NCBI RefSeq assembly: GCF_000499385.1
Contig: NW_013654069.1
Coordinates: forward strand, 1 to 35,719
Length of the DNA: 35,719 nt
Direction: 5' to 3'
DNA from: Eimeria necatrix
Taxonomy: Eukaryota; Apicomplexa; Conoidasida; Eucoccidiorida; Eimeriidae
Positions 18,152-29,722 of the stretch are shown piece by piece. Within the stretch, counting starts at the first letter, position 1. Each line of letters starts with the position of its first letter. The notes under the pieces were generated by a model. That model saw only the letters and a list, made by a program, of their open reading frames with translations, did no database searches and was not told where the DNA came from. The translations under genes were made by a program, and so were the position numbers.

Positions 18152-20644
18152 CGCAAGAATAACGAATCGATTAATGAATTGATGGATAAATTAATTAATA
18201 AAGCATGGAAAAAGTGCCACGCGGGGATAGTCAAGAGGCACAAGAGGCGCTTGCCTCATGAGGTGTGTTGAGGAAGCAGCAGGAGTGCCCTGCAAAGGTG
18301 CTCCTACGAATGTCACTGTCGTTGTTGCATGCGTCTGATAAGGATGCTTCAAGAGCCGTTGCTACAGCAGCTGACGCAGGTTCCGCCGCTCCCCTACAAG
18401 CGGCAGCAGCTGCCTAAGCAGCGGGAACAGACTATGACAGGTACATCTGTAGGTCTCTGGGGGCAGCAACCGCTTTGGTGTTGTTCCTTGGAGGGCATCC
18501 AGATTCCGCCGCCCTAGGACTTCCTGAAGGCTGTGCCTGAGCTGCTGAAGCAAGGGCACAGCAATTTCGGCAGGGTGCAGCGCGGCCTTTTGGTATCATC
18601 GCGAGCAGAAACTGAAAGTGTGATGTAGAGACTCCAAGGTTCTACAGAAGATACAATTCAATGCTCGAGAAATAGATTAGAGCTCATAGCTAGGATGTGC
18701 ATTTACAGATGAACTTCGCCGCCCGTTCCTCTGATAGAACTACTCGTGAGAAAGTAAAAGCATGTACGTCAAGTATCCGAATAGTGCGAATCTCATACGC
18801 GCTCAGGTGCTTATGCGTCTAAAGGCGATAAACAAAAAATCTACATGATTGCAATATATCTGTACAAGTGGTTGCACGTAAATATCTTGTATACATATAC
18901 ATTTGTTTTGGATGAAAACGCTGACTAATGGAAAACGCAACGGCGAGAATCTTCACGGACCTTCACACAGAAGCAAATGTAATTAGTTCAATCATGGTTG
19001 TATCAACAAGTAAATAGTTACACGAATAAAGCAAGCAAGAGCCGGCTGCGCCACACAAGCGAACTGGAAGCAACAGTGAGGATAATGCAGAGATGCTCAT
19101 ATGCGTACACGGCAATACAACCATTGTAAACACCCTTATAAATCTGTACATTTAGATGTAGATGAAGGCGCATTCATGAGCTGATGTACGAAGTAGAATA
19201 TGCAGAAAATGTGCGTATGTCAGAAGTATACCCTAATGTGCCACTTGAGTGATTATTAGAAATCCGTCCTCGGAAATACGCACAAATATGGGCCTGCCCA
19301 CTAGCATGCAGCTCCTCTCTCTACATACACAACAACAGAACCTCTGAATCTCTCCTAATAAACTCGGTTTAAGCGAATGGTATTAAACATACATGTTGAC
19401 TCATTTTAGGGTTTACCGGCGGGGAGATGTTCCCCATCGTCAGCGTTGGGTCCCTAAGCCTTGAGCGGTCCCATTTATGACGCTTGAGGGCGGGTTAGAC
19501 CTTACCAATGGTACATTACAAAGGACCACTATGTATACTTCTAGAAACCTGAATCTATTAGAGTCAGTCGCTTAGTTTCAGCAAGTAGTGCTGCCAAATA
19601 CCCAATAACTCACAAGAAGACTCTTAGCGTGCGCGGAAAGAATGTATTTCTTACTTCTGAAGGAAAATCTAGCATAGTGGCTAGTGAGGAAAAGCATTCG
19701 ATCATTTTCTTGCACAGTCTTTGAGCTAGGCATTTTCAGTTAAGTACTGGTCCCCTGTTCCGTGGGGTCAGTCCCCCATGCCTTAAATTGCCCAATAAAA
19801 CACAAAACACTCCAAATAAATGATACGTACACAACCTTAAAGACAAATCAAAAACATGGATACGCAGGACCAATGGCTGTGATAGTTTGGGAAGGCACTC
19901 CGATGTTTCGGTATGCTTCTTCCGAGAACTCGGCATGGCCAACACAGGAAGAAGCATATATTATTAATATTTTGAATGAAAAGTGACCATGTAAAAATAA
20001 AAAAAAACTATGTTGCTTCGTGCCACATACGTAGTATATTTTACATATGGGATGCCTCGCATGCGCCAAGCTGCTAGGGGGGCCGCCTGGACCCTAGGGG
20101 CCCCACAACAGGCTTAAAAAAGCTTCGAGACTGGGAAAGGGAACAGCCGACCAAAATGCAAATTAGTTAAAGCGTTGCTCCATTACAGATTCTTTGCTTG
20201 CGTGGCACCAGGGAAAGGGCCAAAGGCTCCACCACGGCCCTTCAGGGTCACCATGATGATCGACACAGCCGACGTTTTCTCGTGTGTTCTGCCGTCGCTC
20301 ACTCTTTGTTGAAATTAAACTGAGAGATCCGTATATGAGGTATGAATTTTTGCAATTTCTCTTCCCGCAAGAGTATGTTTCGGTGGACTGCTGCACGCAG
20401 TGCTGCTGCGGTATGGCGGGCTGGAGCACTCTAGCCTTAACCGAAGGCTCATCTTATGGCGCAGAACACGATGCATTTATTGCTCTTTCTTTTTCAAAAA
20501 TGACTCGGTAACCATCCATTAACATAAGGCGTAGCATTTTCTTACTCGAGTCTCCTCAAATCCAGGCCTATAGAGCCAGTTCTACTTTGTTATTGCGCGG
20601 CCGTACCTTCATTAACATTTCCTCTGCACATTAAGCCAGCCACA
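18152..20644. other. AT-richer intergenic spacer
   Basis: About 2.5 kb with no supported gene. The part 18600-20050 is distinctly AT-richer than its surroundings and nearly free of CAG words. A short GC-rich inverted motif occurs at 20075-20103 (ctaggggggccg...ccctaggggccc). Another GC-rich patch at 19417-19500 (ggcggggagatgttccccat and onward) might fold, but I can assign no RNA family. Open frames here are all below 90 codons and have no domain. Confidence 0.5.
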
Positions 20645-23600
20645 ATGAATCTCATTTTGCTGCACAAAGAAGACCTTCTTATAAAGGAAAATGAGGCGTT
20701 TGCTGTTCTTAAAGGCCGCGAGCATACCCACTGCCAGCAAGTGCTCAAGCTTAAGGTGAGACACGGTGTTTGCTTTCGCATTTTGTGTGTTCTTATTTCT
20801 CCTTGAAACGACCTTTTACTTGCATTCATGTCACCTTTCACTTTTTATGGCAATGTTTTCATTCATTATTCTGGCTGCCCTTACGCTTTATGGGGCTGTT
20901 GAAGGGGAAATCAAACTGTGTGAAGGCACACAACTCTTGTCTTGTCCGCTTTTGGTTATTATGTTGAGCTGCACGCTTGTATTTTTGCTTTTACTTATTT
21001 GTGCCTGGGTATTGTTCTTTGGCTATTCTTGAAGCTACTTTCTGCTTGTTTATTTGCATGCATGTGCGCTGCTATGCTCTCGTTGATCTCCGCATTTGTT
21101 CGTTTACGCAGTCTGCACTGGTCTCTATCCGCACTTCCTTGTTCATTGAAACTCACATAATGCTGCATTTGCCTTTAAAGCGCCTGCTTTTTCACCATTT
21201 TTGATTATTTTCTCCTTTTTGCTCAGACTTGATGTCTTTCGTTTTCTCATCCGTTCTCTTATGTTTCCCGCTTCTTCTTTTCTTTGGCCCATTCCTGTTC
21301 ACTGTTTTTGTTTCTTAAGTGCTTTCCAACAGCATTGTGTTGACGCGTTGTAGGTGGGCAGCCGTGTTAAGGTCGGAGTGACAGGAGCAGCCACAGGAGA
21401 GGCCGAGGTGGTTGCCTGCAAGCCACAGCAGACTGAGCTAAAGCTCTTATCGAGAATTGATTTGTAAGCAAATAAGTCCCAAGCCTTAGCCACAAACTCT
21501 AGGCGATAAATCGAGGGAGTTAACCCCGCGGTTTTATTGTCCGTCTTCACAGCTGAAGTGGCTGATTGGTTGGCTTTGTGCCATTTGAATGAGCTGTTCA
21601 CGTTTCAGTTGCTGCTGAATGAACTACGAAATTGTTTTTTTCCCTTTCTTGTTTGCTTGAAGGAGTATTGCGATGCCAGAGAGTACACACGATAAGTCTC
21701 TGCATGCAAGCTAATAGTGGAGCATCCACTGTAACTGTATCTGTTCTCAAGTATCGATATATTCGGCCTTTTCCAAATTTGCAAATTATTTTTCTTCTTT
21801 TTGGGAATTTGCACAGAAATCCGGCAAAAGCTCCTTGGGAGCATGTGGAAATCGATCTTCTGCTTGCAATGCCCCGCCCTAAAGTGCTAGAGCGGATGCT
21901 GCAGGTAAGCTTAGTGCAGCTGCTGCTTCTAATGCTGCTACTTCATCTTTATTACATCCCTAGTTCGTTCCTGCAGCTTTTAATCTCAGTATGATTTTAT
22001 TTCCCTCTGTGTTGCCTGAGTTGCTTCGAAGTTGGGTTTGACCCATTCATCGTCCGTTTCCCATCCAGCTGTTTCTATGTCTTAAAATAATTATCGCATT
22101 TTGGAGTGTTTGGTTTTTGTCTTTGTCTTAATGCAGCTCTGTGCGGTCGTTGGAGTGCGCCGTGTCTTCCTGGTTTGTGCCGGTCGAACGGAAAAGGGAT
22201 TTTTGTGTTCTTCACGTTTGGCTGTTGAGAATATACTAGAGCAATTCAAACTCGGTGAGTTGCTGTTCTTGCTGCTGCAGCAGCGGCGTGGTCTTTGATG
22301 CTTCTTGGTAGTTTACGGTCTTTCGCGTGTTTTTGTCGTTGTCCTGGCTAAAACAAGAGTGCATGGCACCGGCTATCCGCAGATTAAGGCAAAAAGTGGA
22401 GGAAGCTCCACTAAGGTTTGTTGCAGTACCAGTGCTGGCAGTTGCAGGAGCAAAACCTCCAGCTCCGCGGAAACCGCAGATGCAGCGGCAACGTAGAGTA
22501 GCGCCGCAGTTATCTTTCCTCCAAGCAGCACAGCTAGCAGCAACAGGGACAGCTGGCAGTTGCAGCAGCAGCTGGCAGCAGCAGGAACGGCTGGCAACAA
22601 CAGGCGAAGCATCTAACAAGTGTACGGGAGTGTGCCTTTGCACTTACAGGCTTGGAGCAGGGGATGTTGACACAGCCTCCTGAGCTGCATGCATTTGCGT
22701 CGTGGGAAGGTTTTCTGGCAGCTACCGCTGCAGCAGAAGAAGCAGCAGCCGCGCCAACAGCAGAAGCAGAAGCAGCAACAGAGCTACCAACAGAATCTTC
22801 TGCCTGGTTACACTACCTGTTGCCCCCGCTGCGGCTCGTCGCGCACCCCCACGCTGAGCCAACACTGCCTCAATTATTAGTGAGTTATTGATGCTGGCTG
22901 CTTTTGCTGCTGCAGCAGTAAAAGCAGCTTCCTTCCGGCGGCTGCTTTTGATGCTGTAGGCCCTTGCGTTCCTTTGTAGCCATTGTATTGCCAGTAGTAA
23001 GTGCATAATTGATGAGTTTTTCCTCGCAGGCAGTCTTTAAATGGACACGCTAAAAGTGAAAATAATGTTTGTGGCATTCCCTGAAAGTCTCTTGTTGCAA
23101 ACTTTACGGCTTGGTAGTTAAATATTCCGTGAAGGACTTCTCAGCGAGCACTGTGGTACTGTCTGTTATATACTTACTCCATTCAGATGCCTTGATAGTA
23201 GCATTTTTATAGTCAACTAGTGCATTAGGAGGCGAATAGAATTATTTCTTTGCCGTCTGCATTTCTATGCAGTTGCGTCCATTTTCTACCGCCACAAGTT
23301 CCAGCCAGTTGCAGCAGCAGCAGCAGCAACAGCAACAGCAGCAGGAGCGAGCCGGCGTGCTGCTTGCTGTTGGTCCTGAGGGTGGCTGGATTCCGCCAGA
23401 GATGAACTTGCTGCAGCAGCAGCTGCGGTGCTTGCCCTTTCGTTTGACTGACAAAGTGCTCAAGTGCGAGACGGCGCTGACTGCTTGTCTTACACAGCTC
23501 ACTATGTGTTACGAAGACCCCATGTTCCTACCGCTGCTGCGCTCTCCAGGTGAAGTCTACGCAGCAGCAGCAGCAGCTGCTGCTGCTGCTTCAGGTACAG

Positions 23601-23833
23601 CAAATGACGCAACAGCAGCTGCCGCAACAGGGAATGGAGAGGACCAGACAGCAACACAGAAGAGAGAGGCACACAAACGTCAAGGCGGACGAGAGGTGGT
23701 AAGGGCCATAGGCGGATTCCTCATGACCTTTCCACTGCGCTATGAAACACGAAGAAATGCAGCGGATAAGCAGCCTGAACAACAGCAGCAGCAGCGGCAG
23801 CGAGAGCAGCAGGAGCAGCAGGAGCACGTCTGA
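20645..23833 (+). CDS. RsmE-type 16S rRNA (uracil-N3)-methyltransferase-like protein, SPOUT superfamily (6 exons, 405 aa)
   Basis: Bacterial RsmE uses S-adenosylmethionine to methylate N3 of U1498 in small-subunit rRNA. Exons: 20645-20755, 21354-21463, 21817-21904, 22137-22254, 22650-22879, 23273-23833; phases join to 1218 bases. Exons 1-2 encode the PUA-like N-domain (REHTHCQQVLKLKVGSRVKV). Exons 3-4 give the start of the SPOUT domain (LLLAMPRPKVLERMLQ, CAVVGVRRVFLV, AVENILEQFKLG). Exon 6 carries the SAM-binding knot: LLAVGPEGGWIPPEM (GPEGG near 253-257) and the LTDKVLKCETALTACL end. Bacterial members have about 245 residues; the excess here is an Ala/Glu-rich loop in exon 5, a Gln11 run just before the GPEGG strand, and an Ala/Gln-rich tail. 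I see no clear signal or transit peptide at this start, so the compartment (apicoplast, mitochondrion or cytosol) is open; an upstream exon cannot be excluded. Confidence 0.88.
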
Positions 23834-23928
23834 GTACGGGTGGTTGCTCAAACTCACGATAAATTTGAACTTCAGAGTGGACGGAAAATTCATGTTTAAC
23901 TCATGCCAGCAACCTGCTGCTAATTTGA

Positions 23929-23970
23929 GGACATCATCTCTTCAAGAAAGAGCTTGAAGAGATGATGTCC
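23929..23970. repeat. Perfect 18-bp inverted repeat with 6-base loop
   Basis: Left arm 23929-23946 (ggacatcatctcttcaag) and right arm 23953-23970 (cttgaagagatgatgtcc) are exact reverse complements around aaagag. It starts 96 bases after the stop of the RsmE-like gene, so the likely 3' untranslated region would fold into a very stable hairpin. No T-run or tetraloop marks it as a known terminator or RNA family. A fold-back sequencing artefact is an alternative. Confidence 0.9.
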
Positions 23971-24767
23971 ACTCTTGCGGAAGTGTCCACGTATGGTGCA
24001 AAAAATGCCATTTCTGATTCTTTGGACGGTGCAAAGAGTATAAATTTCTGTAGCTGCTGGAGGCGGAGTTGTAGCTGTTGCAGCTGGAGTAGCTGCTGCA
24101 GCTGGAGTCCGCAAGACAAGACTTTGTCAAGATGCTAATAGATAACTCTTTTTCATGTTCTTCACTTTTTGTTTCGTTTGAAGCAACCTAAACACCTTCT
24201 AATTTTGCTACAATGCTGTAAGTGAAAGGGCTACCCATATCTTAACAGTGGCTATGCACAAGGGTACTAACGAAAGCAGGACGAGTGGGGAAAGTAGACT
24301 GAGGCAGGAGGCGATAGTGGCAGAGATAACATTGCAGTGAAGTGATGAGAGGAACATAACTTTACTAGGAAATTTTTTATCACGGAAAAACGCACTAAAG
24401 AAGCTGCCAAGCTAGGTATTGCGGAAATTAACTACGGTATTGTCTTCAGGAAAAAGCACACTGAAGAAGCTTGGCGGGTCCCGAGATATTGCATGCGCAA
24501 CAGGGTCAACATACTAGCAGTTAGAGAAGTAAACAGTCAAATTAAAGAATATAATAAAATCGATTTGTTTGCGGTGAAAGGCAGCAGCTGATGGGGAAAG
24601 TGAAGAGGACGGCATGGCAGTAAGTGGTCTGATCCAGTTGTGCTGCCGTATGCTGGGGAAACCCATTACAAGGAGTTCAAAAATATCGGGGATAATTCTT
24701 ACATTAATTGAGTCACAAATGCAAACCAGCAAAGCTTTAAATCTCCTACTTGAACGACAAGAAAGAA

Positions 24768-24840
24768 TGGACGACGAGGGTATCGATCCCTCTACCTCTC
24801 GCATGCTAAGCGAGCGCTCTACCATTTGAGCTAGACGCCC
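24768..24840 (-). tRNA. tRNA-Ala (anticodon AGC)
   Basis: 73 bases on the minus strand fold as a cloverleaf: acceptor GGGCGTC with GTCGTCC (one T-T mismatch, one G-T pair) and discriminator A; TA at positions 8-9; D-arm GCTC...GAGC; anticodon stem CTCGC/GCGAG with loop TTAGCAT, anticodon AGC; T-arm GAGGG ATCGATA CCCTC. There is no intron, and the CCA end is not encoded as a full triplet. It lies between the convergent RsmE-like gene and the hypothetical gene ending at 25569. Confidence 0.93.
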
Positions 24841-25568
24841 CCGTGGGGCCAACCCTCCGTAAATAAAAAAAGGAAATACTAAATGAGTTTCCTTTTAACA
24901 TTAAAAAAATATAAATAGGGATTCAACCAGAATGAAATTTGAGCGGCCGCGAACACATGCCTCTGTGCTAGACAACTCAATTGTGTGGTTCAGCCCCGTT
25001 ACCATACTACCTTGAAAAAGAGTAAAGTTCAATTTCCTGAGCAGATCTGGTTAATTAGCAACTATTAAAGCTCACAATTGCCATATATGGCTTGAGGTTT
25101 TTGCCTGAGCTTTCATTTGGTCGTGCCAGCCCGCAGGGCAGGCGGTGTGTGTCAGTGTTTGCATGTGGCTGTTCATTTGTTCGGTGTTTTTGTCTTGCAT
25201 GCATTATTGAAATCTGTATCCACTCCTATTCTCTTGAATCAGAAATGGTCGGATATTTGCGCCTCTCAACGCTGCAGGATTTGCAAATCATTTTGTGAGA
25301 AGCGATTTTTACCTTTGCCTTACAACTGCAGCAAACGAAGTGGCTGTACAGTGCACACTCTCGGGCCGCCAGCCACATAAAAAAAAATTACACATGGCAA
25401 AATGCCTGTTGCTGTACCAAAATCTGCAGCGCCAGAATTGTTCCTGTTACTTTTGCAACTGCAGCTGCGGCAGGAGCTGCTGCAGCAGCTGCTGAGCTGC
25501 TGCAGCAGCTGCTGAGCTAGCCGGCTAGACCACGAGAAATGTGGCGCACTTATTATCCAAATTTGGAT
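24841..25568. other. Spacer with a tandem pair of CAG/CTG palindromes
   Basis: No gene recognised. At 25475-25514 a 20-base unit (agctgctgcagcagctgctg) stands twice in tandem, and each unit contains a perfect 16-base palindrome. A short CTAGCCGGCTAG palindrome follows at 25517-25528. The rest is AT-rich. Confidence 0.55.
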
Positions 25569-26419
25569 TTATTCGCATTGGCTTTCGTGTTTCTCTTGCA
25601 GTGGCTGCAGCATTAGCTGTTGCTGCTGCTGCAGCGCGTCACCCTCTCTCTTAAGGTTTGGAAAATGCAGCAGGTCTTCATCGAATTCCTCCTGCGATTC
25701 ATACTGCTGCTGCTCTGTGCTGCTGTTGCTGCTCCACAGGCGTTCTACGCTGCACACAGCAAAGCAGTGCAGCAGCTTCTGGTGTCCACATCTCAGCAGC
25801 AGCACAAGACCCCCAACAGCGTCCAGTGAAAGGCAGCAACTACCTTGCCACAAGCACAAAACGCAGCAGCAGCAAGGCAGATGCAGCAGCTCCAGAAGCA
25901 GCAAAACGCACTCATAGAACTCCCTGGCAGCAGCTGTCATGAGGTGTACAGACACTGGACCGAGACAAGCCACAAACCACTCGCTGCTGCTGCTGCTTGT
26001 CCGCGACCTGTTTCGCCGTGTGCTGCCGCTGCTGCAGCTGCAGCTGTCGGATACTTCGGGAATCTCCAGAGAGCTTATGAGCGACCGCAGCAATCGAGAG
26101 ACCCTCCTGCAGCAGTAGCAGCAGCAGCAGCACAGAAATTCCTAAAGACTGAACAAAAAGGCAGTGCTACGAAAGAAAACTATTCTCAGCAAAAAAAGCA
26201 AAACTTGACTGTAGTGCAGCAGCTTCTGCAGCAGCTTCTGCAGCAGAAGCAGCACCAGAAACCGCAGCAGAAGCAGCAGCAGAAGCACCTGCCGCAACAG
26301 CAGCAGCAAACCTGCAATGAGCAGCCGTTCCGCATGTCCCAATAAAAGCAACAAGCCCCAAGTCTCTTCGCTGCAGAGCCTCCAGATTCAGACAGACCAC
26401 GTCCGTCACGCCTTCCTGT

Positions 26420-26466
<47 letters not shown>

Positions 26467-26972
26467 TGGAAACCATTGGAAGATAACTGAAACCGAAACA
26501 CTACACATAGGCGCGAGGTGCTAAGAAGGCTTGGTTGCGGCACTTGTTGAGGTTCCTGGATTCTGCCTGTTTTGCTGTTTCTGTTGTTGCTGCTGCTGCT
26601 GTTGCTGTTGCTGCTGCTGCTGCTGTTGCTGTTGCTGCTGCTGCTGCTGTTGCTGTTGCTGCTGCTGTTGCTGCTGCCACTGTTCCTCACCTGAGCCAGA
26701 AGAGACTTGAACTCATCCAAAGACGGATACTGGCCTGTGCGAAACTCCAAGTCCCTGACACAAGGACACACAGTGCAGCAAGCTGCTGCTGTTCAGGTGC
26801 CTCAGCTGCTGCTGCAAGTGCTGCTGCAAGTGCTGCTGCAATTGCTGCTGCGATTGCTGCTGCGAGTGCTGCTGCGAGTGCTGCTGCGGACTGCGAGGCT
26901 GCCGCTGATTCTGCTGCTTGCGCTGCACAAGTTCAATTGTCTCGCTAGGTCCAGCAGGCTTACACTGGAGGC

Positions 26973-27007
<35 letters not shown>

Positions 27008-27330
27008 TCCTGCTGCTGCAGACCCTGCTGCAGGGTGAACTGGCCAGCGAAAGCCTTTGGGAGGTTTGTGAACAGGATTGAAGAATGCTTTCCAGTCCTC
27101 TTCCAGTGTTTGTGCTGCATCATCCCATTCCTCATCTTCATCAGCAGCAGAAGCAGCAGCTCCCGGAGCAGCAGCAGCACTTGCTGCTGCTGCTGCTGCT
27201 GCGTGCTTCCCCCGCAGGTACTGCTCCGCACGCTGCAGCAGCAGATCCCTGTTGTCTCTGTAAAACCTTTGGGCTGGAGTAAGAGTAGCATCATCATCTC
27301 CATCCCAAATAAACTCGGGGGTGCCATCAC

Positions 27331-27366
<36 letters not shown>

Positions 27367-27710
27367 CTGCAGATGTTGCTGCTGCTGCTGGCGGTCCTGC
27401 TGCTGCAGCGATGTGGGGAGGCAGCAGCTGCTCGAAGGACTGCTGCAGCATCCCCCGCAGCCCCCCTTCGGCTGACTCCGCAGCAGAAACACAGTTAAGG
27501 AAGCTCTTCTGCCGCTCAGCAGCAGCAGCTGCTGCTGCTGCTTCTGCATCGGCCTCTGCTGCAGCAAACATCTCTTGCTGCTCTTTGGATAGCACAATCT
27601 CTGCATGCACATGTAATGGAGAATCACCTGTAGCATCACCGCCATACGGCGTGTCGCCTTCAGATTCCATACCGCTGTTGTTGCTGCTGGAACTGCTGCT
27701 GCTGCTGCTG

Positions 27711-27741
<31 letters not shown>

Positions 27742-27882
27742 GGCTGCTCTCCTCAAGGTCGAGGTCCAAAATGTCGTCACTCCCCAGGCTGTCTCTGCTG
27801 CTCCTCGCTCCCAGTTTTCTGCCGGAGCCGCGAAATCTGCCGTAACGTATGCCGCTGTTGTTGGTTTTGCTGCTGCTGCCAC

Positions 27883-27918
<36 letters not shown>

Positions 27919-27985
27919 AGATGATACTCGGGCTCTTCTCGGCCGCTTCCTCAGCAGCAGCGACCTCCTCAAAAACACGCTTCAT
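25569..27985 (-). CDS. Hypothetical Ser/Ala/Gln-repeat protein (4-exon model, 450 aa)
   Basis: Not assigned to a family. Model, 5' to 3': 27985-27024, 26754-26691, 26106-25961, 25749-25569; these join in phase to 1353 bases. The most complex stretches, which argue for coding, are PEFIWDGDDDATLTPAQRFY with YRDNRDLLLQRAEQYLRGK (27230-27330), EEWDDAAQTLEEDWKAFFN and KPPKGFRWPVHP (27030-27150), DLEFRTGQYPSLDEFKSLL (exon 2), EGLSIAAVAHKLSGDSRSI (exon 3) and EEFDEDLLHFPNLKREGD (exon 4). Serine runs (27700-27740 and 27880-27915) and Ala runs separate them. Exon 2 has good splice sites on both sides. The donors at 27023 and 25960 are weak, so these junctions are tentative. The start ATG (27985) is chosen because upstream the frame becomes poly-Cys, which is not plausible coding; the same frame is open to 28306. 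No membrane span or signal peptide is evident. Confidence 0.55.
26420..26464. repeat. GCA/CAG triplet tract (about 15 units)
   Basis: A pure triplet run that falls in the proposed second intron of the minus-strand hypothetical gene; on the sense strand it reads CTG/TGC. A second, CTG-rich block (26588-26684) lies in the same intron. Confidence 0.9.
27700..27917. repeat. CTG/GCT tracts coding for poly-Ser on the minus strand
   Basis: Two near-pure blocks (27697-27741 and 27881-27917) read as AGC serine codons in the hypothetical protein. The same DNA read on the other strand gives Leu, Cys or Ala runs, which is why several overlapping frames stay open here. Confidence 0.85.
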
Positions 27986-28043
27986 CCTATCACCGTCTCT
28001 TAAAACTGAGTACCAGCGCCATGTCCCCGCTCTGCTGCGTGTG

Positions 28044-28045
28044 CT

Positions 28046-28081
<36 letters not shown>
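28044..28081. repeat. CAG triplet tract
   Basis: A pure CAG run upstream of the chosen start of the minus-strand hypothetical gene. On the sense strand it would be CTG/TGC, coding for Leu or Cys, which is rare in this genome's proteins; I therefore regard it as non-coding (leader or intron). Confidence 0.85.
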
Positions 28082-28083
<2 letters not shown>

Positions 28084-28306
28084 CCCGGACAGCGGCTATG
28101 CTGCTGCCAATGTTGCGGCTGATCAGGCCTGCTGCTGCTGCAGCAATGCTGTGTTGGCCATGTCTTTGCGCAAGGGCGAGTTGACCCTTAATGCTGGCAT
28201 GGGAAACACCCCTGGCAGCAGCAGCAGCAGCCGCAGCAGCAGCAGCAACGGTTGCTTTGGATGCACTGCACTGCATCGTAGGAGGGAGGATCACCAGTAC
28301 ATACAC

Positions 28307-28530
28307 TCCGTAGGCGGTCTCGCCCTTTTCTCCAGTTTCTTTTTCTTCTTTTTTAAAAAGAATTGTTTTTTCAGTGTTAACTACTCCTTCGATGTAGCTG
28401 CTGCTCCCGCTGCAACAGTGTTGCTGCTGCAGCTGCTGCCCAACAGGCTCGGCTACATGGTCAGGGAAAATGCTGTTTTGTAACCTTCACACACATTAGT
28501 AAGCAATCGTTCTAGCGCTAACACTTTTAT

Positions 28531-28564
<34 letters not shown>

Positions 28565-28965
28565 TTGCATGCGCCCAGGGGCGCAGCCCCGTGAGGGCAG
28601 CAAACTCTAACTAGAGGCAAATATTTTTCTTTTCAAAATCGAAGTTTAATACAAAAGTCTGCCGCGTTTCAGGGCGACTCCCTTTGCTCTTTTGTGCTGC
28701 TGCTGCTGCAGCACCTGGGAGTTGCTGCAACGCGTGCAGCTGCAGCTGCCACACGTACAGCTTTTCGAGTACGCAGCAGCAGCAGGAAGGACAGGAGGAG
28801 CTGCACGGTCCACGGCAGCAGTAAGGGTAGCAGCAGCGGCAGCAGCAGGGGCACCCGTAACAGCAGCAGCAGCAGCAGCAGGATCAACAGCAGCAGCTGG
28901 AGCAGCAGCAGCAGCAGGACCCAAAGCAAGAAGCGGCTGGTGCTGCAGTCGAAACGCATGCCGAG
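28307..28965. other. Divergent intergenic region between the hypothetical gene and the Hakai-like gene
   Basis: About 660 bases, with the upstream gene on the minus strand and the downstream gene on the plus strand. It holds (CAG)11 at 28531-28563, an AT-rich segment at 28620-28660, and from 28690 CAG/GCA-rich DNA that is open in several frames. In the frame of the Hakai-like exon 1 the last stop is the TAA ending near 28860; a Gln-rich extension up to that stop is possible if an upstream exon exists. Confidence 0.5.
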
Positions 28966-29677
28966 ATGTTGGGGCCCCCGCTGCGCAGCACTGGCTTCTG
29001 GAGGGGGGCCTCGGGCGCCCCTGCAGCAGCAGCAGCAGCAACTGGGACACCAGCAGCAGCACGGACTGTCTCTGCTGTTGCTGCTGCTGCAGTCAGGCCC
29101 CGAGTGCAGCAGATAAAGCACGAGGTGATTTATGTGGCCAATCCCAAGACCTTCATTTGCAGTGTATGTACACTTCCCATGGCCCAGACCTGCAGAACCG
29201 TGAGCAAGCTCCAAACCCTAAACCCTAAACCCTCGTGCCCACCCAAACCCTAAACCCTAAACCCTAGACTACAACGATTATTGGCCGCAGCATGAGCCGC
29301 AGTAAAAGCCGCAGCAGCGGCTGCAGCAGCAGCAGCTGCTGCTGCTGCAGCGACGAAGCGGCGTCAAGTAGGAGCCCCGCGAGCGTCTAGGGTTTAGGGT
29401 TTAGGGTTTAGGGTTTAGGGTTTAGTTGTTGTTTGCTTCTGCAGCTTCCTTGTCTCCACTTGGCATGCGGGTCTTGCACTGAGCAAATGCTGTCCACAGG
29501 GCAATGCCGCGTGTACGGTCAAGCTGCTACTGCTGCTGCTGCTGCTGCTGTTGTTGTTGCTGTTGCTGCTGCTGCTGCTGCTGTGTCGCTTGTTTTGTTT
29601 TATTGTTTGCTGCTGCGCAACGGCGTGGTGCCGGTCTCTTTGCCGCTGCAGCCATTCTGCATGCGTTTACGTGCTGC

Positions 29678-29722
<45 letters not shown>

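Noticed and set aside
26713..27978. A 421-codon minus-strand frame overlapping the hypothetical gene in another register
   Set aside because: It consists largely of Leu and Gln runs with little protein-like sequence, whereas the chosen register contains conserved-looking acidic and aromatic stretches. It stays open because triplet repeats have no stop codons in any frame.
27986..28306. Extension of the hypothetical gene to an upstream ATG at 28306
   Set aside because: The extra part includes a poly-Cys run from TGC repeats, a composition not seen in the supported proteins here; the ATG at 27985 is preferred.
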